DNA of 64,000 bases from DATBSL01 sp964561785 (GCA_964561785.1 CAZLRF010000001.1:62001-126000), one strand, 5' to 3'. Shown: positions 52,046-60,613, counted from the first letter of the stretch. Notes: a model not told the origin generated them from the letters alone. Translations and numbers: made by a program.

Positions 52046-52471
52046 TCAGGCTCGCTTCCCCTCCGGCCACCACGACTCGACCGCGAGGCCCGGGATGCGT
52101 CGGAAGTGACGGACGTTTCGCGTGACGACGGCCAGGGAGCTCTCGAGCGCGGTGGCCCCGATGAGGACGTCCTCGACCCTTATCGGCTGGCCCGCGGCCT
52201 CGAGCTCGGCCAGCAGGTCCCCCACCCGAAGGGCCTCGCGCTCCCCGAACGGCAGGACCCGCACCCGTCCCAGCACCTCGCGAGCGATCCGCCCCCAGAG
52301 GTCTCCCGCTCCGGGGCGACGCCGTGCCCCGTAGCGCAGCTCGCTCACGCACACCGCGGAGGTGAAGGCGGCGCTCGGCGCCAGCTCGCGAAGGCGGGCC
52401 AGGACCGACGGCTCCGGCCGCTTCTTGAGGACCTCCGAGAGAACGTTGGTGTCGAGCAGGTACCCCCTCAC
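52046..52471 (-). CDS. PIN-domain toxin (FitB/VapC type) of a Phd-type module
   Basis: 141 residues from a GTG at 52471 that overlaps the antitoxin stop by four bases. The N-terminus YLLDTNVLSEVLKKRPEPSV is the FitB/VapC subgroup signature; further acids lie in CVSELRYGA, RVEDVLIGATAL and the closing VTRNVRHFRRIPGL. It is the toxin partner of the Phd/YefM-like antitoxin upstream. Expected to be an RNase. Confidence 0.9.
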   Translation of the reverse strand: MRGYLLDTNVLSEVLKKRPEPSVLARLRELAPSAAFTSAVCVSELRYGARRRPGAGDLWGRIAREVLGRVRVLPFGEREALRVGDLLAELEAAGQPIRVEDVLIGATALESSLAVVTRNVRHFRRIPGLAVESWWPEGKRA

Positions 52472-52758
52472 CGCGGGCCTCGCCGCCGCCCCCCGTAGAC
52501 CCGCGGGCGGCGCCGTTGGCGCGCCGCCACCGCCTCCTCGACGCCGTCGAAGAAGGGGTCGTCGGCCTCCAGCCAGCCCCGGACCGCCGCCAATCCCTCG
52601 CCCGGGTCCCCCGATCCGGGCGGGACCAGACGGGCCATCGGCCGGCCGCGGCGTGTGATGAGGACCGTCTCGCCCCCGTAGGCCACGCGTCCCAGGAGGT
52701 CCGAGAGCCGCCTCTTGGCCTCCGCGACGTTCACGGCCTCCACCGTCGCCCTCCCCAC
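52468..52758 (-). CDS. Phd/YefM-family antitoxin
   Basis: 96 residues from a GTG at 52758, with AGGAGG five bases upstream; a GTG at 52764 overlaps that ribosome-binding site and is rejected. The Phd fold is AVNVAEAKRRLSDLLGRVAY and GETVLITRRGRPMARLVP. The C-terminal Arg-rich tail should bind the toxin. It is controlled by the inverted repeat at 52777-52801. Confidence 0.88.
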   Translation of the reverse strand: MGRATVEAVNVAEAKRRLSDLLGRVAYGGETVLITRRGRPMARLVPPGSGDPGEGLAAVRGWLEADDPFFDGVEEAVAARQRRRPRVYGGRRRGPR

Positions 52759-52776
52759 GTGCACCTCCTACATGAT

Positions 52777-52801
52777 CATCATAGTCTACTTGGATATGAT
52801 G
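52777..52801 (-). promoter_or_regulatory. Inverted-repeat operator/promoter of the Phd-PIN module
   Basis: CATCATA (52777-52783) and TATGATG (52795-52801) form 7-base arms around 11 bases. Read on the minus strand, TATGAT at 52783-52778 is a five-of-six minus-10 box, so a bound antitoxin would block it. The predicted start near 52771 leaves a 13-base leader that contains the AGGAGG. Confidence 0.6.
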
Positions 52802-52854
52802 GTCACGAGACCGACGGCCCGCGTCGCTCCGAGGACGCTTCGAGGGAGGCACCC

Positions 52855-53700
52855 ATGACGCTCCGCTACCGCATCGTCAACGTCTTCACCCAGGGGACGC
52901 GCCCGCTCACCGGCAACCCCCTCTGCGTGTTCGAGAGCGGCGAGGGGCTCGACGACGCCACCATGCAGGCGCTGGCCCGCCAGCTCAACCTCTCGGAGAC
53001 GACGTTCCTCCTGCCCTCGACGCGAGCGAGCGCCCGGGTGCGCATCTTCACGCCGGCCTACGAGATGCCCTTCGCCGGCCACCCGACGCTCGGCACCGCG
53101 TACGTCTGCCGCGCCCTCGGCCTCGCGGGCGACGAGGTGACGCTCGAGACGAAGGCCGGCGTCATCCCCGTGACCGCGGCCGCCGACCGCTTCACGCTCC
53201 GGGCGAACCCGCCGACCTGGCGCGAGCTCGAGCTGCCCCGCGCCGCGCTGGCCGGCCTCCTCGGCCTCGAAGAGGCTGACCTCGCCGAGCGGCCGCTCTG
53301 GGTGCGGGCCGGCACCGAGCAGCTCGTCGTGCCGCTCGCGAGCCCGGCCGCCGTGCGGCGCGCGCGGCCCCGCACGGGGGCGTTCGACGCGCTGCCGGGC
53401 GAGGACGGGCCCGGCCAGGCGTACCTCTTCGCGGAGACCGGTCCGGGGCGCCTGCTCTCGCGGTTCTTCTTCCCCCAGGGGGAGGCGATCCTCGAGGACC
53501 CGGCCACCGGCTCGGCCACGGCGAACCTCGGCGGGTGGTGCCTCGCCACCGGCCGCGCGCTGCCCTGCGCGTTCGAGATCGCCCAGGGCGAGCAGGCCGG
53601 CCGCCCCTCCACGCTCTTCCTGCGGGTGGAGAGCGACCGGCGCATCCTCGTCTCGGGGGACGTGGTCGAGCTCGGGGGCGGGACCTTCGACCTGCGGTAG
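52855..53700 (+). CDS. PhzF-family isomerase/epimerase
   Basis: 281 residues from ATG 52855, with GAGGGAGG just upstream. PhzF features are FTQGTRPLTGNPLCVFE, the catalytic Glu in LNLSETTFLLP, RIFTPAYEMPFAGHPTLGTA and the second-half repeat ILEDPATGSATANLGGWC. The family covers trans-2,3-dihydro-3-hydroxyanthranilate isomerase and many uncharacterised isomerases; no phenazine genes are present, so the substrate is unknown. Confidence 0.9.
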   Translation: MTLRYRIVNVFTQGTRPLTGNPLCVFESGEGLDDATMQALARQLNLSETTFLLPSTRASARVRIFTPAYEMPFAGHPTLGTAYVCRALGLAGDEVTLETKAGVIPVTAAADRFTLRANPPTWRELELPRAALAGLLGLEEADLAERPLWVRAGTEQLVVPLASPAAVRRARPRTGAFDALPGEDGPGQAYLFAETGPGRLLSRFFFPQGEAILEDPATGSATANLGGWCLATGRALPCAFEIAQGEQAGRPSTLFLRVESDRRILVSGDVVELGGGTFDLR

Positions 53701-53709
53701 GACGAGGAG

Positions 53710-54411
53710 CTACCGCTCCCGCCGCGGGCGGCCCTCGGACGCCGGGGCGGCCTTCACCGCCACGAAGACCACGTGCCGGCGCCCTCCCGCTCCGGAGCGG
53801 CGGGCGACCCGGACGGCGGACGCGTCGAACCCGCTGTCCCGGAGGCGGCGCAGGTAGCGCTCGTCCGGTCCCGTCGCCCAGACCGCGAGCGCGCCGTTCG
53901 CCCGGAGGGCGCCGTGGCACGCGACGATGCCGTTCGCGTCGTAGAGTCCCGCGTTCGCCTCGTGGATGAGCGCGTCGGGACCGTTGTCCACGTCCAGCAG
54001 GATCAGGTCGTAGGCGGCGCGCGCCTCCCGGATGCGCTCCCGGACGTCGCCCACGCGCACGCTGACGCGCGGGTCCTCGAGCGGCCTCCCGGCCAGGTGG
54101 CCCACGTGGACGCGGTTCCACTCCACCACGGAAGCGGACTGCTCGGCGAGCACGACTCTTCCGTGCGGAGGGAGGAGGTCGAGGGTCGCGCGCAGGGAGA
54201 ACCCGAGGCCGAGCCCTCCGACCAGCGCCGTCCCCGCGTGGCTCGCCCTCGCGAAGGCGAGGCGGGCCAGCTCGTCCTCGGACCCATGGGCGCGGCTCGA
54301 CATGAGGACGAGGCCGTCGAAGCCCACCTCCCACTCGGTGCCCCGCCGCGACAGCGTGAGCCGGGTGCCGTCGGCGGTCCGCGCCTCGTCCACCCGGATC
54401 CAGGGCAGCAT
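53710..54411 (-). CDS. Spermidine-synthase-like methyltransferase-fold protein
   Basis: 233 residues from the ATG at 54411 with GAGG six bases upstream. A short beta N-terminus (TRLTLSRRGTEWEVGFDG, VLMSSRAHGSEDELARLAF) precedes a Rossmann SAM-type fold: ALVGGLGLGFSLRATLDLL, VVLAEQSASVVEWNRVHVG, YDLILLDVDNGPDALIHEAN. It resembles SpeE-like proteins but lacks the full substrate-binding loop, so polyamine synthesis is not certain. It is convergent with the PhzF gene (9 bases). Confidence 0.82.
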   Translation of the reverse strand: MLPWIRVDEARTADGTRLTLSRRGTEWEVGFDGLVLMSSRAHGSEDELARLAFARASHAGTALVGGLGLGFSLRATLDLLPPHGRVVLAEQSASVVEWNRVHVGHLAGRPLEDPRVSVRVGDVRERIREARAAYDLILLDVDNGPDALIHEANAGLYDANGIVACHGALRANGALAVWATGPDERYLRRLRDSGFDASAVRVARRSGAGGRRHVVFVAVKAAPASEGRPRRER

Positions 54412-54552
54412 GCCCGCCTCAGTGCTCGACGACCTTGCCCGGCTCGAGCGTGCGGTCGAAACCGGAGGCGGCGGGCATGGGTGCGACGCTACCACGCCTG
54501 CCGCGGCCGGGCCAGCGGCCTCCTCCTGGCCTGCAGCACGCAGAGCGCCGGG

Positions 54553-54681
54553 AACTCCGTCTCGCCGGACGGTCGCCGCTTCCTCGTCCGGCTCCAGGAC
54601 GCGAGGGCGATCCCCACTCAGGTCCGCGGGTTGCAGAGCTGGCTCGAGGAGCTCGAGGCGAAGGTGCCCGTCTCCGAGTAG
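54553..54681 (+). pseudogene. C-terminal tail of a Ser/Thr kinase propeller
   Basis: The frame ends NSVSPDGRRFLVRLQDARAI then LQSWLEELEAKVPVSE and a stop. SPDGxRFL followed by NWLEELKAKVP is the usual end of the TolB-propeller kinases of this group, so this is a detached C-terminus. The rest is missing. A VapC module follows. Confidence 0.6.
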
Positions 54682-54740
54682 ACGGTCGGCCGCTCCTGAT
54701 CGGAGGAGCGTGGCGTCCGCCGACGGGACGGGTCGCTCGT

Positions 54741-54914
54741 GTGCTGCCCGGGGCGGGCGTGGACGAGACGCTCGATCGCGAGGCCCGGCTCCGCTCCTTC
54801 GACGAGGCCACGGCACGGCAGGAGTCCCGCAACCGTGCCCGGCGCCGCGCGCGGCGGGTCGGAGAACGGGGTTGGACCCGCGAGGAGCTGTACGACCGTG
54901 CCTGCCCTCGTTGA
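54741..54914 (+). CDS. Probable antitoxin, short or N-terminally truncated
   Basis: 57 residues from a GTG at 54741 (another GTG at 54759). The sequence is highly charged (LDREARLRSFDEATARQESR, then RGWTREELYDR), like the C-terminal part of antitoxins that pair with PIN toxins. It overlaps the PIN gene by 17 bases. A DNA-binding domain is not visible, so it may be incomplete. Confidence 0.45.
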   Translation: MLPGAGVDETLDREARLRSFDEATARQESRNRARRRARRVGERGWTREELYDRACPR

Positions 54915-55329
54915 CACCAACGTCCTCGTCTACCGGTTCGACCCGCGCGATCCCGGGAAACAGCGCCGGGCGACGGGACTGCTGCGGGGCGGGATCGAGG
55001 GACGGTCGTTGTATCTGGCACACCAGACGATCGTCGAGTTCGTGGCCGCGGTGACGCGGCCGCTGTCCGGTGGACGCCCTCTCCTGACCCTGGCCGAAGC
55101 CGTGCGGGAGACGGAGGATCTCTGCGACCAGTTCGTCGTCCTGCTGCCCGACGAACTGCTGGTCCGCACCGCCCTGCGGGGCACGGCCGCGTACCAGCTC
55201 GCCTGGTTCGACGCCCACATGTGGGCCTACGCCGAGCGCTACGGAATCCCGGAGATCCTGTCCGAGGACTTCCAGCACGGGCGCCGCTACGGGGGCGTGC
55301 GCGCCGTCAACCCGTTCCTGGCCGGCTGA
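54898..55329 (+). CDS. VapC-type PIN-domain toxin
   Basis: 143 residues from a GTG at 54898. PIN acids lie in ALVDTNVLVYRFDPRDPGK, the Glu in TIVEFVAAVTR, LAWFDAHMWAYAERYG and LSEDFQHGRRYGG. This subgroup (DTNVLVYRFD, EDFQHGR) is well known as predicted nucleic-acid-binding PIN proteins in many phyla. The partner antitoxin upstream looks short. Confidence 0.87.
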   Translation: MPALVDTNVLVYRFDPRDPGKQRRATGLLRGGIEGRSLYLAHQTIVEFVAAVTRPLSGGRPLLTLAEAVRETEDLCDQFVVLLPDELLVRTALRGTAAYQLAWFDAHMWAYAERYGIPEILSEDFQHGRRYGGVRAVNPFLAG

Positions 55330-55389
55330 TCGCGGCCGAAACGCCGCTGGATCGAAGTTGCGGCCGAGGGACAGGGACGGCTCGAGTCG

Positions 55390-55845
55390 ATGCGAGAATG
55401 TCGCGATAGCAGACCGATGCGAGCCACCGCCGCCCTGCTCACGATCGCCCTCGTGCCGGAGGCCGGGGCCTCCTGGGGGCGCACGCAGACGCCGCCCGAG
55501 GTGACCCAGGCCGACCGGGCGCTCCTCTCGTCCCTCGAAGGCCCCCGGTGCGTCCTTCGCCCGGCTGCGCGAATTCGCCCGGCAGAGCGAGCGAGCGCGA
55601 TCGCGATCGACGAGGCGATCGCCATCGCGAAGCACATCGCCGAGGCGCTCGAGGCCGCTCACGAGAAGGGCATCGTCCACCGCGACCTCAAGCCGGCGAA
55701 CGCCAAGCTCACGCCCGATGGCTCCCCGGACGGCCGCCGCTTCGTCTTCGTCGAGCCCGCGCGTGCGAAGGACGAGAGCACCCGCATCGACGTGGCCCTC
55801 CACTGGGCCCGGCACCTCGGGGCGGGGCGGCCCGGCGCGCCGTGA
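55390..55845 (+). pseudogene. Chimeric ORF with an internally deleted kinase
   Basis: 151 codons in three parts: a signal-like start (MRATAALLTIALVPEAGAS) of unknown origin, a kinase segment AIDEAIAIAKHIAEALEAAH and EKGIVHRDLKPANAKLTPDG, and a propeller C-terminus SPDGRRFVFVEPARAKDEST. The joint falls exactly where LTPDG meets SPDG, so the PDG codons may have acted as microhomology. The DFG motif, membrane span and most of the propeller are gone. Confidence 0.65.
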
Positions 55846-56126
55846 TCTCCGCACGCCTCGTCGCCGCGCTGCTGCTGGCGACGCCGGTCCTCGGCACGGC
55901 GGAAAGGCCACCCTTGCTGCTCGACGACTTCTCCAGACCCGACGGGCGTTCCGCGCTCGGCACCGCGTGGCGGGCCTTCACCGACCAGGTGATGGGCGGC
56001 GTCTCGACCCAGTCGGTCGGCCGGGAGACGGTCGAGGGAGAGCGGGCCCTCCTGAGCGTCGGCATCGTCGCGTCGAAGCGAGCCTTCCGAGCCGACGTCG
56101 CGGTCTCGAGGATCGAGCTCTACTGA
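55842..56126 (+). pseudogene. Truncated CIA30-like exported protein
   Basis: 94 residues from a GTG overlapping the previous stop (GTGA). A signal peptide (LVAALLLATPVLGTA) precedes LLLDDFSRPDGRSALGTAW and TDQVMGGVST, the start of a CIA30 domain. The domain should be about 150 residues but ends early in a different context (ASKRAFRADVAVSRIELY). Probably inactive. Confidence 0.55.
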
Positions 56127-56163
56127 GTCGAGCCGCCTCGGACGAGCGCTTCGAGGTCCAGCG

Positions 56164-56169
56164 TATAAT
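56164..56169 (+). promoter_or_regulatory. Consensus TATAAT before a kinase gene
   Basis: CGTATAATCGCC lies 71 bases before the CTG at 56241 and is the best minus-10 match of the kinase group. Confidence 0.45.
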
Positions 56170-56240
56170 CGCCACCTTCCCCAGTTCGAGTGCGTCGTCG
56201 CTGCGGTGGAGCGAGGAAGCTTCGCCGACGGGAGGCGATC

Positions 56241-58238
56241 CTGATCGGGCAGATCCTTTCGCACTACAAGGTCACCTCGGCCCTCGGGGCCGGGGGGATG
56301 GGTGAGGTCTACCGCGCCACCGACACGAAGCTCGGCCGCGAGGTCGCGCTCAAGCTCCTCCCCGAGGCCTTTGCCTCCAACCCCGATCGCCTCGCCCGCT
56401 TCGAACGAGAAGCGAAGGTCCTCGCCTCGCTCAACCACCCGGGCATCGCGCACCTCTACGGCTTCGAGAGCGCGCGCCTCGAGGGAGGGCCCACGGCTCA
56501 CTTCCTGGCCATGGAGCTCGTGGAAGGGGAAGACCTGGCCGAGCGGCTGAAGCGCGGGGCGATCCCCGTCGACGAGGCCGTCGCGATCGCGAAGCAGGTG
56601 GCCGAGGCCCTCGAGGAGGCGCACGAGAAGGGCATCGTCCACCGGGACTTCAAGCCCTCCAACGTGAAGGTGACGCCGGAGGGCAAGGTCAAGGTCCTCG
56701 ACTTCGGCCTCGCCACGGCCTTCACGGGCGAAGGGCCGGGCGCCGCGGCGAGCGCCGACCTGTCGCAGTCTCCCACGCTGGCCCGGACCGGCACCGCGGC
56801 CGGGATCATTCTCGGCACCGCGGCCTACATGTCGCCCGAGCAGGCCCGCGGGAAGCCCGTCGACAAGCGGACCGACATCTGGGCCTTCGGCGTCGTGCTC
56901 TTCGAGATGCTGAGCGGCCGGCGGCTCTTCACCGGCGAGACGGTGAGCGACGTGCTCGCGTCGGTGCTGAAGACCGAGCCCGACTGGAGGGCGCTGCCGG
57001 CGGCGACGCCCCCCCGCATCCGCGGAATGCTGCGGCGCTGCCTCGCCCGCGGCCCGAAGCTGCGGCTGAGGGACATCGGGGACGCGCGGCTCGTCCTCGA
57101 GGAGGCGCTGGCGGGCGCGCCGGGGGAGGAGTCGGCCCCGCCCGGGTCGACGCGCCCGTCCCGCGAGCGCACCTGGAAGGCGCTCGCCGCGGCCTCGACG
57201 CTCCTGGCCGTGGCGTTCGGGGCCTTGTGGGCGGGCTCGTCGCGCCGCACGTCGAGCCCGACGCCCGCGCTGCGGGCGTCGATCCCGCTCCCCGAGGGCC
57301 TTCACCTCGACGGGTTCGGGCCGCCGGTCCTCGCCCTCTCCCGCGACGGGCGGACCCTCGCGTTCGTGGCGCGAGGCGCGACGGGGGCCCCGCGCCTGTA
57401 CGTACGCCCGCTCGACGCCGCGCAGGCCGTCCTCGTCCCGGGCAGCGACACCGCGGAGGGACCCTTCTTCTCTCCCGACGGGCGGTGGGTGGCCTTCGCC
57501 GTCGGCACCTCGCTGGCCGGAGGGCAGCCTCCCGAGCTGCGCAAGTACTCGCTGGAGACGCAACTCACCCAGACGATCGGCCCGCTGGAGGACTACTTCG
57601 GCGGCGTGTGGCGCGAGGACGACTCGATCCTGTTCGTGGGGGCGGTCCCCGGGGGCCTGTGGACCGTTCCGGCCAGCGGCGGCGCGCCCCGGCTGCTCGT
57701 GGAGCGATTCCGCCGGGGCGATCGCGAGGAGGCCATGCGGGTGGCCTGGCCCGACCTTCTGCCCGACGGTCGGACCCTCCTCCTCAACGACGCGAACTCC
57801 CCCGCAGAGTCCCACCTCGTGACGGTGGACCTGGCGAGCGGCGAGATGAAGGACCTGGGCCTGCGAGGCTGGGGGGCTCGCTGGGTGTCCACCGGCCACG
57901 TCGTGTACGCGGGGCTCGACGCCTCCCTGATGGCGGTGCCGTTCGACGCGAAGGATCTCCGCCCGAAGGGGACGCCGGTGGCTCTGGCCCCCGACACCGC
58001 GCTCGCCCGCCTCAACGCTCCGGCCGTCGCGTTCTCGCACACGGGCACGCTGGTCCGCGCGACCGGGTACCTGCAGGGGAGCCGCCGGGAGCCCATGCAC
58101 GCGGTGGCCTTGACTGCCGCGGGGGCGAGGAGGCTCCTCTCGGCGGAGGCGGCCCTGTACGGGCGCGGCCTCGCGCTGCCCGAGTTCATGATCGAGATCG
58201 AGCTCGAGGCCCACAAGCCCCGGGACGCCGGCCGGTAG
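56241..58238 (+). CDS. Ser/Thr protein kinase with TolB-type propeller, CTG start likely
   Basis: 665 residues if translation begins at CTG 56241, which has GGGAGG five bases upstream and aligns with GTG starts of paralogues; a GTG at 56190 in the same frame would add 17 basic residues unlike any paralogue. Kinase motifs are GAGGMGEVYRATDTK, VALKLLPEAF, HRDFKPSNVKV (Phe and Ser instead of the usual Leu and Ala), DFGLATAF, AAYMSPEQARGK and DIWAFGVVLFEML. A span (WKALAAASTLLAVAFGALWA) precedes a propeller (LALSRDGRTLAFVARG, FFSPDGRWVAFAVG). The propeller ends after about five blades with an atypical tail, so the C-terminus is shorter than the usual 850-900 residues. Confidence 0.85.
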   Translation: MIGQILSHYKVTSALGAGGMGEVYRATDTKLGREVALKLLPEAFASNPDRLARFEREAKVLASLNHPGIAHLYGFESARLEGGPTAHFLAMELVEGEDLAERLKRGAIPVDEAVAIAKQVAEALEEAHEKGIVHRDFKPSNVKVTPEGKVKVLDFGLATAFTGEGPGAAASADLSQSPTLARTGTAAGIILGTAAYMSPEQARGKPVDKRTDIWAFGVVLFEMLSGRRLFTGETVSDVLASVLKTEPDWRALPAATPPRIRGMLRRCLARGPKLRLRDIGDARLVLEEALAGAPGEESAPPGSTRPSRERTWKALAAASTLLAVAFGALWAGSSRRTSSPTPALRASIPLPEGLHLDGFGPPVLALSRDGRTLAFVARGATGAPRLYVRPLDAAQAVLVPGSDTAEGPFFSPDGRWVAFAVGTSLAGGQPPELRKYSLETQLTQTIGPLEDYFGGVWREDDSILFVGAVPGGLWTVPASGGAPRLLVERFRRGDREEAMRVAWPDLLPDGRTLLLNDANSPAESHLVTVDLASGEMKDLGLRGWGARWVSTGHVVYAGLDASLMAVPFDAKDLRPKGTPVALAPDTALARLNAPAVAFSHTGTLVRATGYLQGSRREPMHAVALTAAGARRLLSAEAALYGRGLALPEFMIEIELEAHKPRDAGR

Positions 58239-58257
58239 GGTCGAGGGCCGGCCGCCC

Positions 58258-59733
58258 GTGAGCACGACGCTCGAGCACGTCGACGTCCTGATCGTCGGGG
58301 CGGGCCTCTCGGGGATCGACGCCGCGCACCACCTGCAGGCGCTCTGCCCCGGGAAGACGTACGCGATCCTCGAGCAGCGCGGGCGGATCGGCGGGACGTG
58401 GGACCTCTTCCGCTACCCCGGCATCCGGTCGGACTCCGACATGCTCACGATGGGCTACTCGTTCCGGCCCTGGACGGACCCGCGGGCGATCTCGCCGGGG
58501 TTGGAGATCCGCGAGTACATCGAGGCGGCCGCGCACGAGGAGGGGATCGACCGGAAGATCCGGTTCGGCCACACGGTCCGCCGCGCCTCCTGGTCCTCGG
58601 CGGAGGCGCGGTGGACGGTCGAGGGGAGGCGCCTGTCTCCCGAGGGGCCCGACGAGCCGTTCGCTCTCACCTGCGGCTTCCTCTTCTCCTGCGCCGGCTA
58701 CTACCGCTACTCGGCCGGCTACACCCCGGACCTCCCCGGCCTCGAGCGCTTCGCCGGCCGCGTCGTCCATCCCCAGGCCTGGCCGGAGAACCTCGACCAC
58801 GCAGGAAAGAGGATCGTCGTCGTCGGGTCGGGCGCCACCGCGGTGACGCTCGTCCCCGCGCTCGCGAGGACCGCCGCCCACGTCACCATGCTGCAGCGCT
58901 CGCCCACGTGGATCCTGTCCATGCCGGAGACAGACCCGGTCGTGAACGCGCTGCGGGCGATGCTGGGCGCGCAGTGGGCCTATCGCCTGGGTCGCTTCAA
59001 GAACGTCGTCCTCATGTCGCTCCTCTACCGGGCGTCGCGGCGCTTCCCCCGCCTCGTCGGACGCGCCCTCCTCGCGCAGGTGCGACGGCAGGTGGGGCCG
59101 GGCGTGGACGCCTCGACGCACTTCGCACCCCGCTACGGCCCGTGGGAGCAGCGGCTGTGCCTCGTGCCCGACGGAGACCTGTTCCGGGCCCTGCGCGAGG
59201 GCCGCGCGAGCGTCGCCACCGGCACGATCGAGACGTTCACCGAGACGGGCGTGCGCCTCGCGTCCGGCGAGGAGATCGCGGCCGACCTCGTCGTCACCGC
59301 CACCGGGCTCGTCATGCAGTTCCTCGGGGGCGTCGAGCTCGACGTCGACGGCCGTGCGGTCGCCCCGGGCCGGTGCCTCTCCTACAAGGGCGTCATGCTG
59401 TCGGGAGTGCCGAACCTCGCGGCGGTGTTCGGCTACGTCAACGCGTCCTGGACCCTCAAGGCGGACCTCGTCTGCGCCTGGGTGTGCCGGCTGCTCCTCG
59501 AGATGGACCGCCGGGGTGCGCGAGTCGTCACCCCGGCCGCCGGCGACGAGGCGCCGGCCGCACCGTTCGTCGAGGGCTTCACGCCGGGCTACGTGATGCG
59601 CGCCCTCGACCTCTGGCCGAAGCAGGGCGGCACGGCCCCGTGGCGCGTCCACCAGGACTACCTCCGCGACACGCTCGACCTGGGCCGGGGTCCCGTCGCC
59701 GGCGACGCGCTCGTCTTCTCGGGCCGGATGTAG
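58258..59733 (+). CDS. FAD-dependent monooxygenase, EthA/Baeyer-Villiger-like
   Basis: 491 residues from a GTG at 58258. The FAD motif is VLIVGAGLSGIDAAHHL, the family segment is GGTWDLFRYPGIRSDSDM, and the NADPH-binding motif is VVVGSGATAVTLVPAL. The stretch LTMGYSFRPW and the end region FGYVNASWTLKADLVCAWV match the EthA group of Baeyer-Villiger monooxygenases, which oxidise ketones or thioamides. It lies 19 bases after the kinase gene and just before an alpha/beta-hydrolase, which could cleave the resulting ester; this pairing is inferred. Confidence 0.9.
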   Translation: MSTTLEHVDVLIVGAGLSGIDAAHHLQALCPGKTYAILEQRGRIGGTWDLFRYPGIRSDSDMLTMGYSFRPWTDPRAISPGLEIREYIEAAAHEEGIDRKIRFGHTVRRASWSSAEARWTVEGRRLSPEGPDEPFALTCGFLFSCAGYYRYSAGYTPDLPGLERFAGRVVHPQAWPENLDHAGKRIVVVGSGATAVTLVPALARTAAHVTMLQRSPTWILSMPETDPVVNALRAMLGAQWAYRLGRFKNVVLMSLLYRASRRFPRLVGRALLAQVRRQVGPGVDASTHFAPRYGPWEQRLCLVPDGDLFRALREGRASVATGTIETFTETGVRLASGEEIAADLVVTATGLVMQFLGGVELDVDGRAVAPGRCLSYKGVMLSGVPNLAAVFGYVNASWTLKADLVCAWVCRLLLEMDRRGARVVTPAAGDEAPAAPFVEGFTPGYVMRALDLWPKQGGTAPWRVHQDYLRDTLDLGRGPVAGDALVFSGRM

Positions 59734-59758
59734 CATTCCCGCCGGAGGTGTGACGAAG

Positions 59759-60613
59759 GTGGAGCGAGCCGGGCGTCCCCCGTGGCGGCGGGCGGCCGGG
59801 CCCGCGCTGCGCATCGCGGCCCTCCTCCTCGTCGTCTCGGCCCTCATGCTGATCTTCGAGCGAAGGCTGATCTACTTCCCCCAGCGCGAGCACGACGTCA
59901 CCCCGCGCCAGCTCGGCCTCGCCTTCGAGGACCTCACGCTCACCGCGGAGGACGGGGTGAGGATCCACGCCGTCTACCTGCCCCCGCCGGGCGAGCCGCG
60001 CTGGACGGTCCTCTTCGCCCACGGCAACGGCGGCAACCTGAGCCACCGCCTCGACCGGACGCTCCTCCTGCAGTCGCAGCTGGGCGCGGCGGTGCTGCTC
60101 TTCGACTACCGGGGCTACGGGCGGAGCGAGGGCTCGCCCGACGAGGAGGGGACGTACCGCGACGCGCGAGCGGCCCACCGGTGGCTGGTCGAGGAGAAGG
60201 GCGTCCCTCCGGACCGGCTCGTCGTCTTCGGCGAGTCGCTCGGCTCGGCGGTGGCGCTCGACCTCGCGCTCGTTCGCCCGAGCCGCGCGCTCGTCCTCGA
60301 GTCGCCCTTCGCGTCCGTCCCGGCCATGGCGCGGGCGGTGTACCCCTTCCTGCCGCTGTGGCCCCTCGTCCGCACGCGCTACGACAACGAGGCGAAGGCC
60401 CCCCGCCTCTCGGTGCCGCTGCTGGTCCTGCACGGGGACCGCGACGAGGTCGTGCCGTTCTCGCAGGGGCGGCGTGTCTTCGAGGCGGCGCCCGAGCCAA
60501 AGCGCTTCTTCGCGATCCCCGGGGCCGGCCACAACGACACGTACCTCGTGGGCGGCGAGGCGTACTGGGCCGCCGTCCGGGACTTCCTCGAGACGCTCCC
60601 TGAGCCCAGTTGA
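59759..60613 (+). CDS. Membrane-anchored alpha/beta-hydrolase (BEM46/ABHD13-like)
   Basis: 284 residues from a GTG at 59759 with GGAGG ten bases upstream; the GTG at 59750 touches the ribosome-binding site. One N-terminal membrane span (ALRIAALLLVVSALMLIF) is followed by RRLIYFPQRE, the usual BEM46 lead. The hydrolase core shows VLFAHGNGGNLSHRL, FDYRGYGRSEGSPDEEG, nucleophile elbow VFGESLGSAVAL, acid in LHGDRDEVVP and His in IPGAGHNDTY. It is anchored in the membrane with the active site outside the cytoplasm. It follows the monooxygenase by 25 bases, so co-expression is likely. Confidence 0.88.
   Translation: MERAGRPPWRRAAGPALRIAALLLVVSALMLIFERRLIYFPQREHDVTPRQLGLAFEDLTLTAEDGVRIHAVYLPPPGEPRWTVLFAHGNGGNLSHRLDRTLLLQSQLGAAVLLFDYRGYGRSEGSPDEEGTYRDARAAHRWLVEEKGVPPDRLVVFGESLGSAVALDLALVRPSRALVLESPFASVPAMARAVYPFLPLWPLVRTRYDNEAKAPRLSVPLLVLHGDRDEVVPFSQGRRVFEAAPEPKRFFAIPGAGHNDTYLVGGEAYWAAVRDFLETLPEPS

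Noticed and set aside
56190..56240. GTG start at 56190 for the kinase
   Set aside because: It adds 17 basic residues not seen in paralogues and leaves the strong GGGAGG site inside the coding region; CTG at 56241 aligns with paralogue starts.
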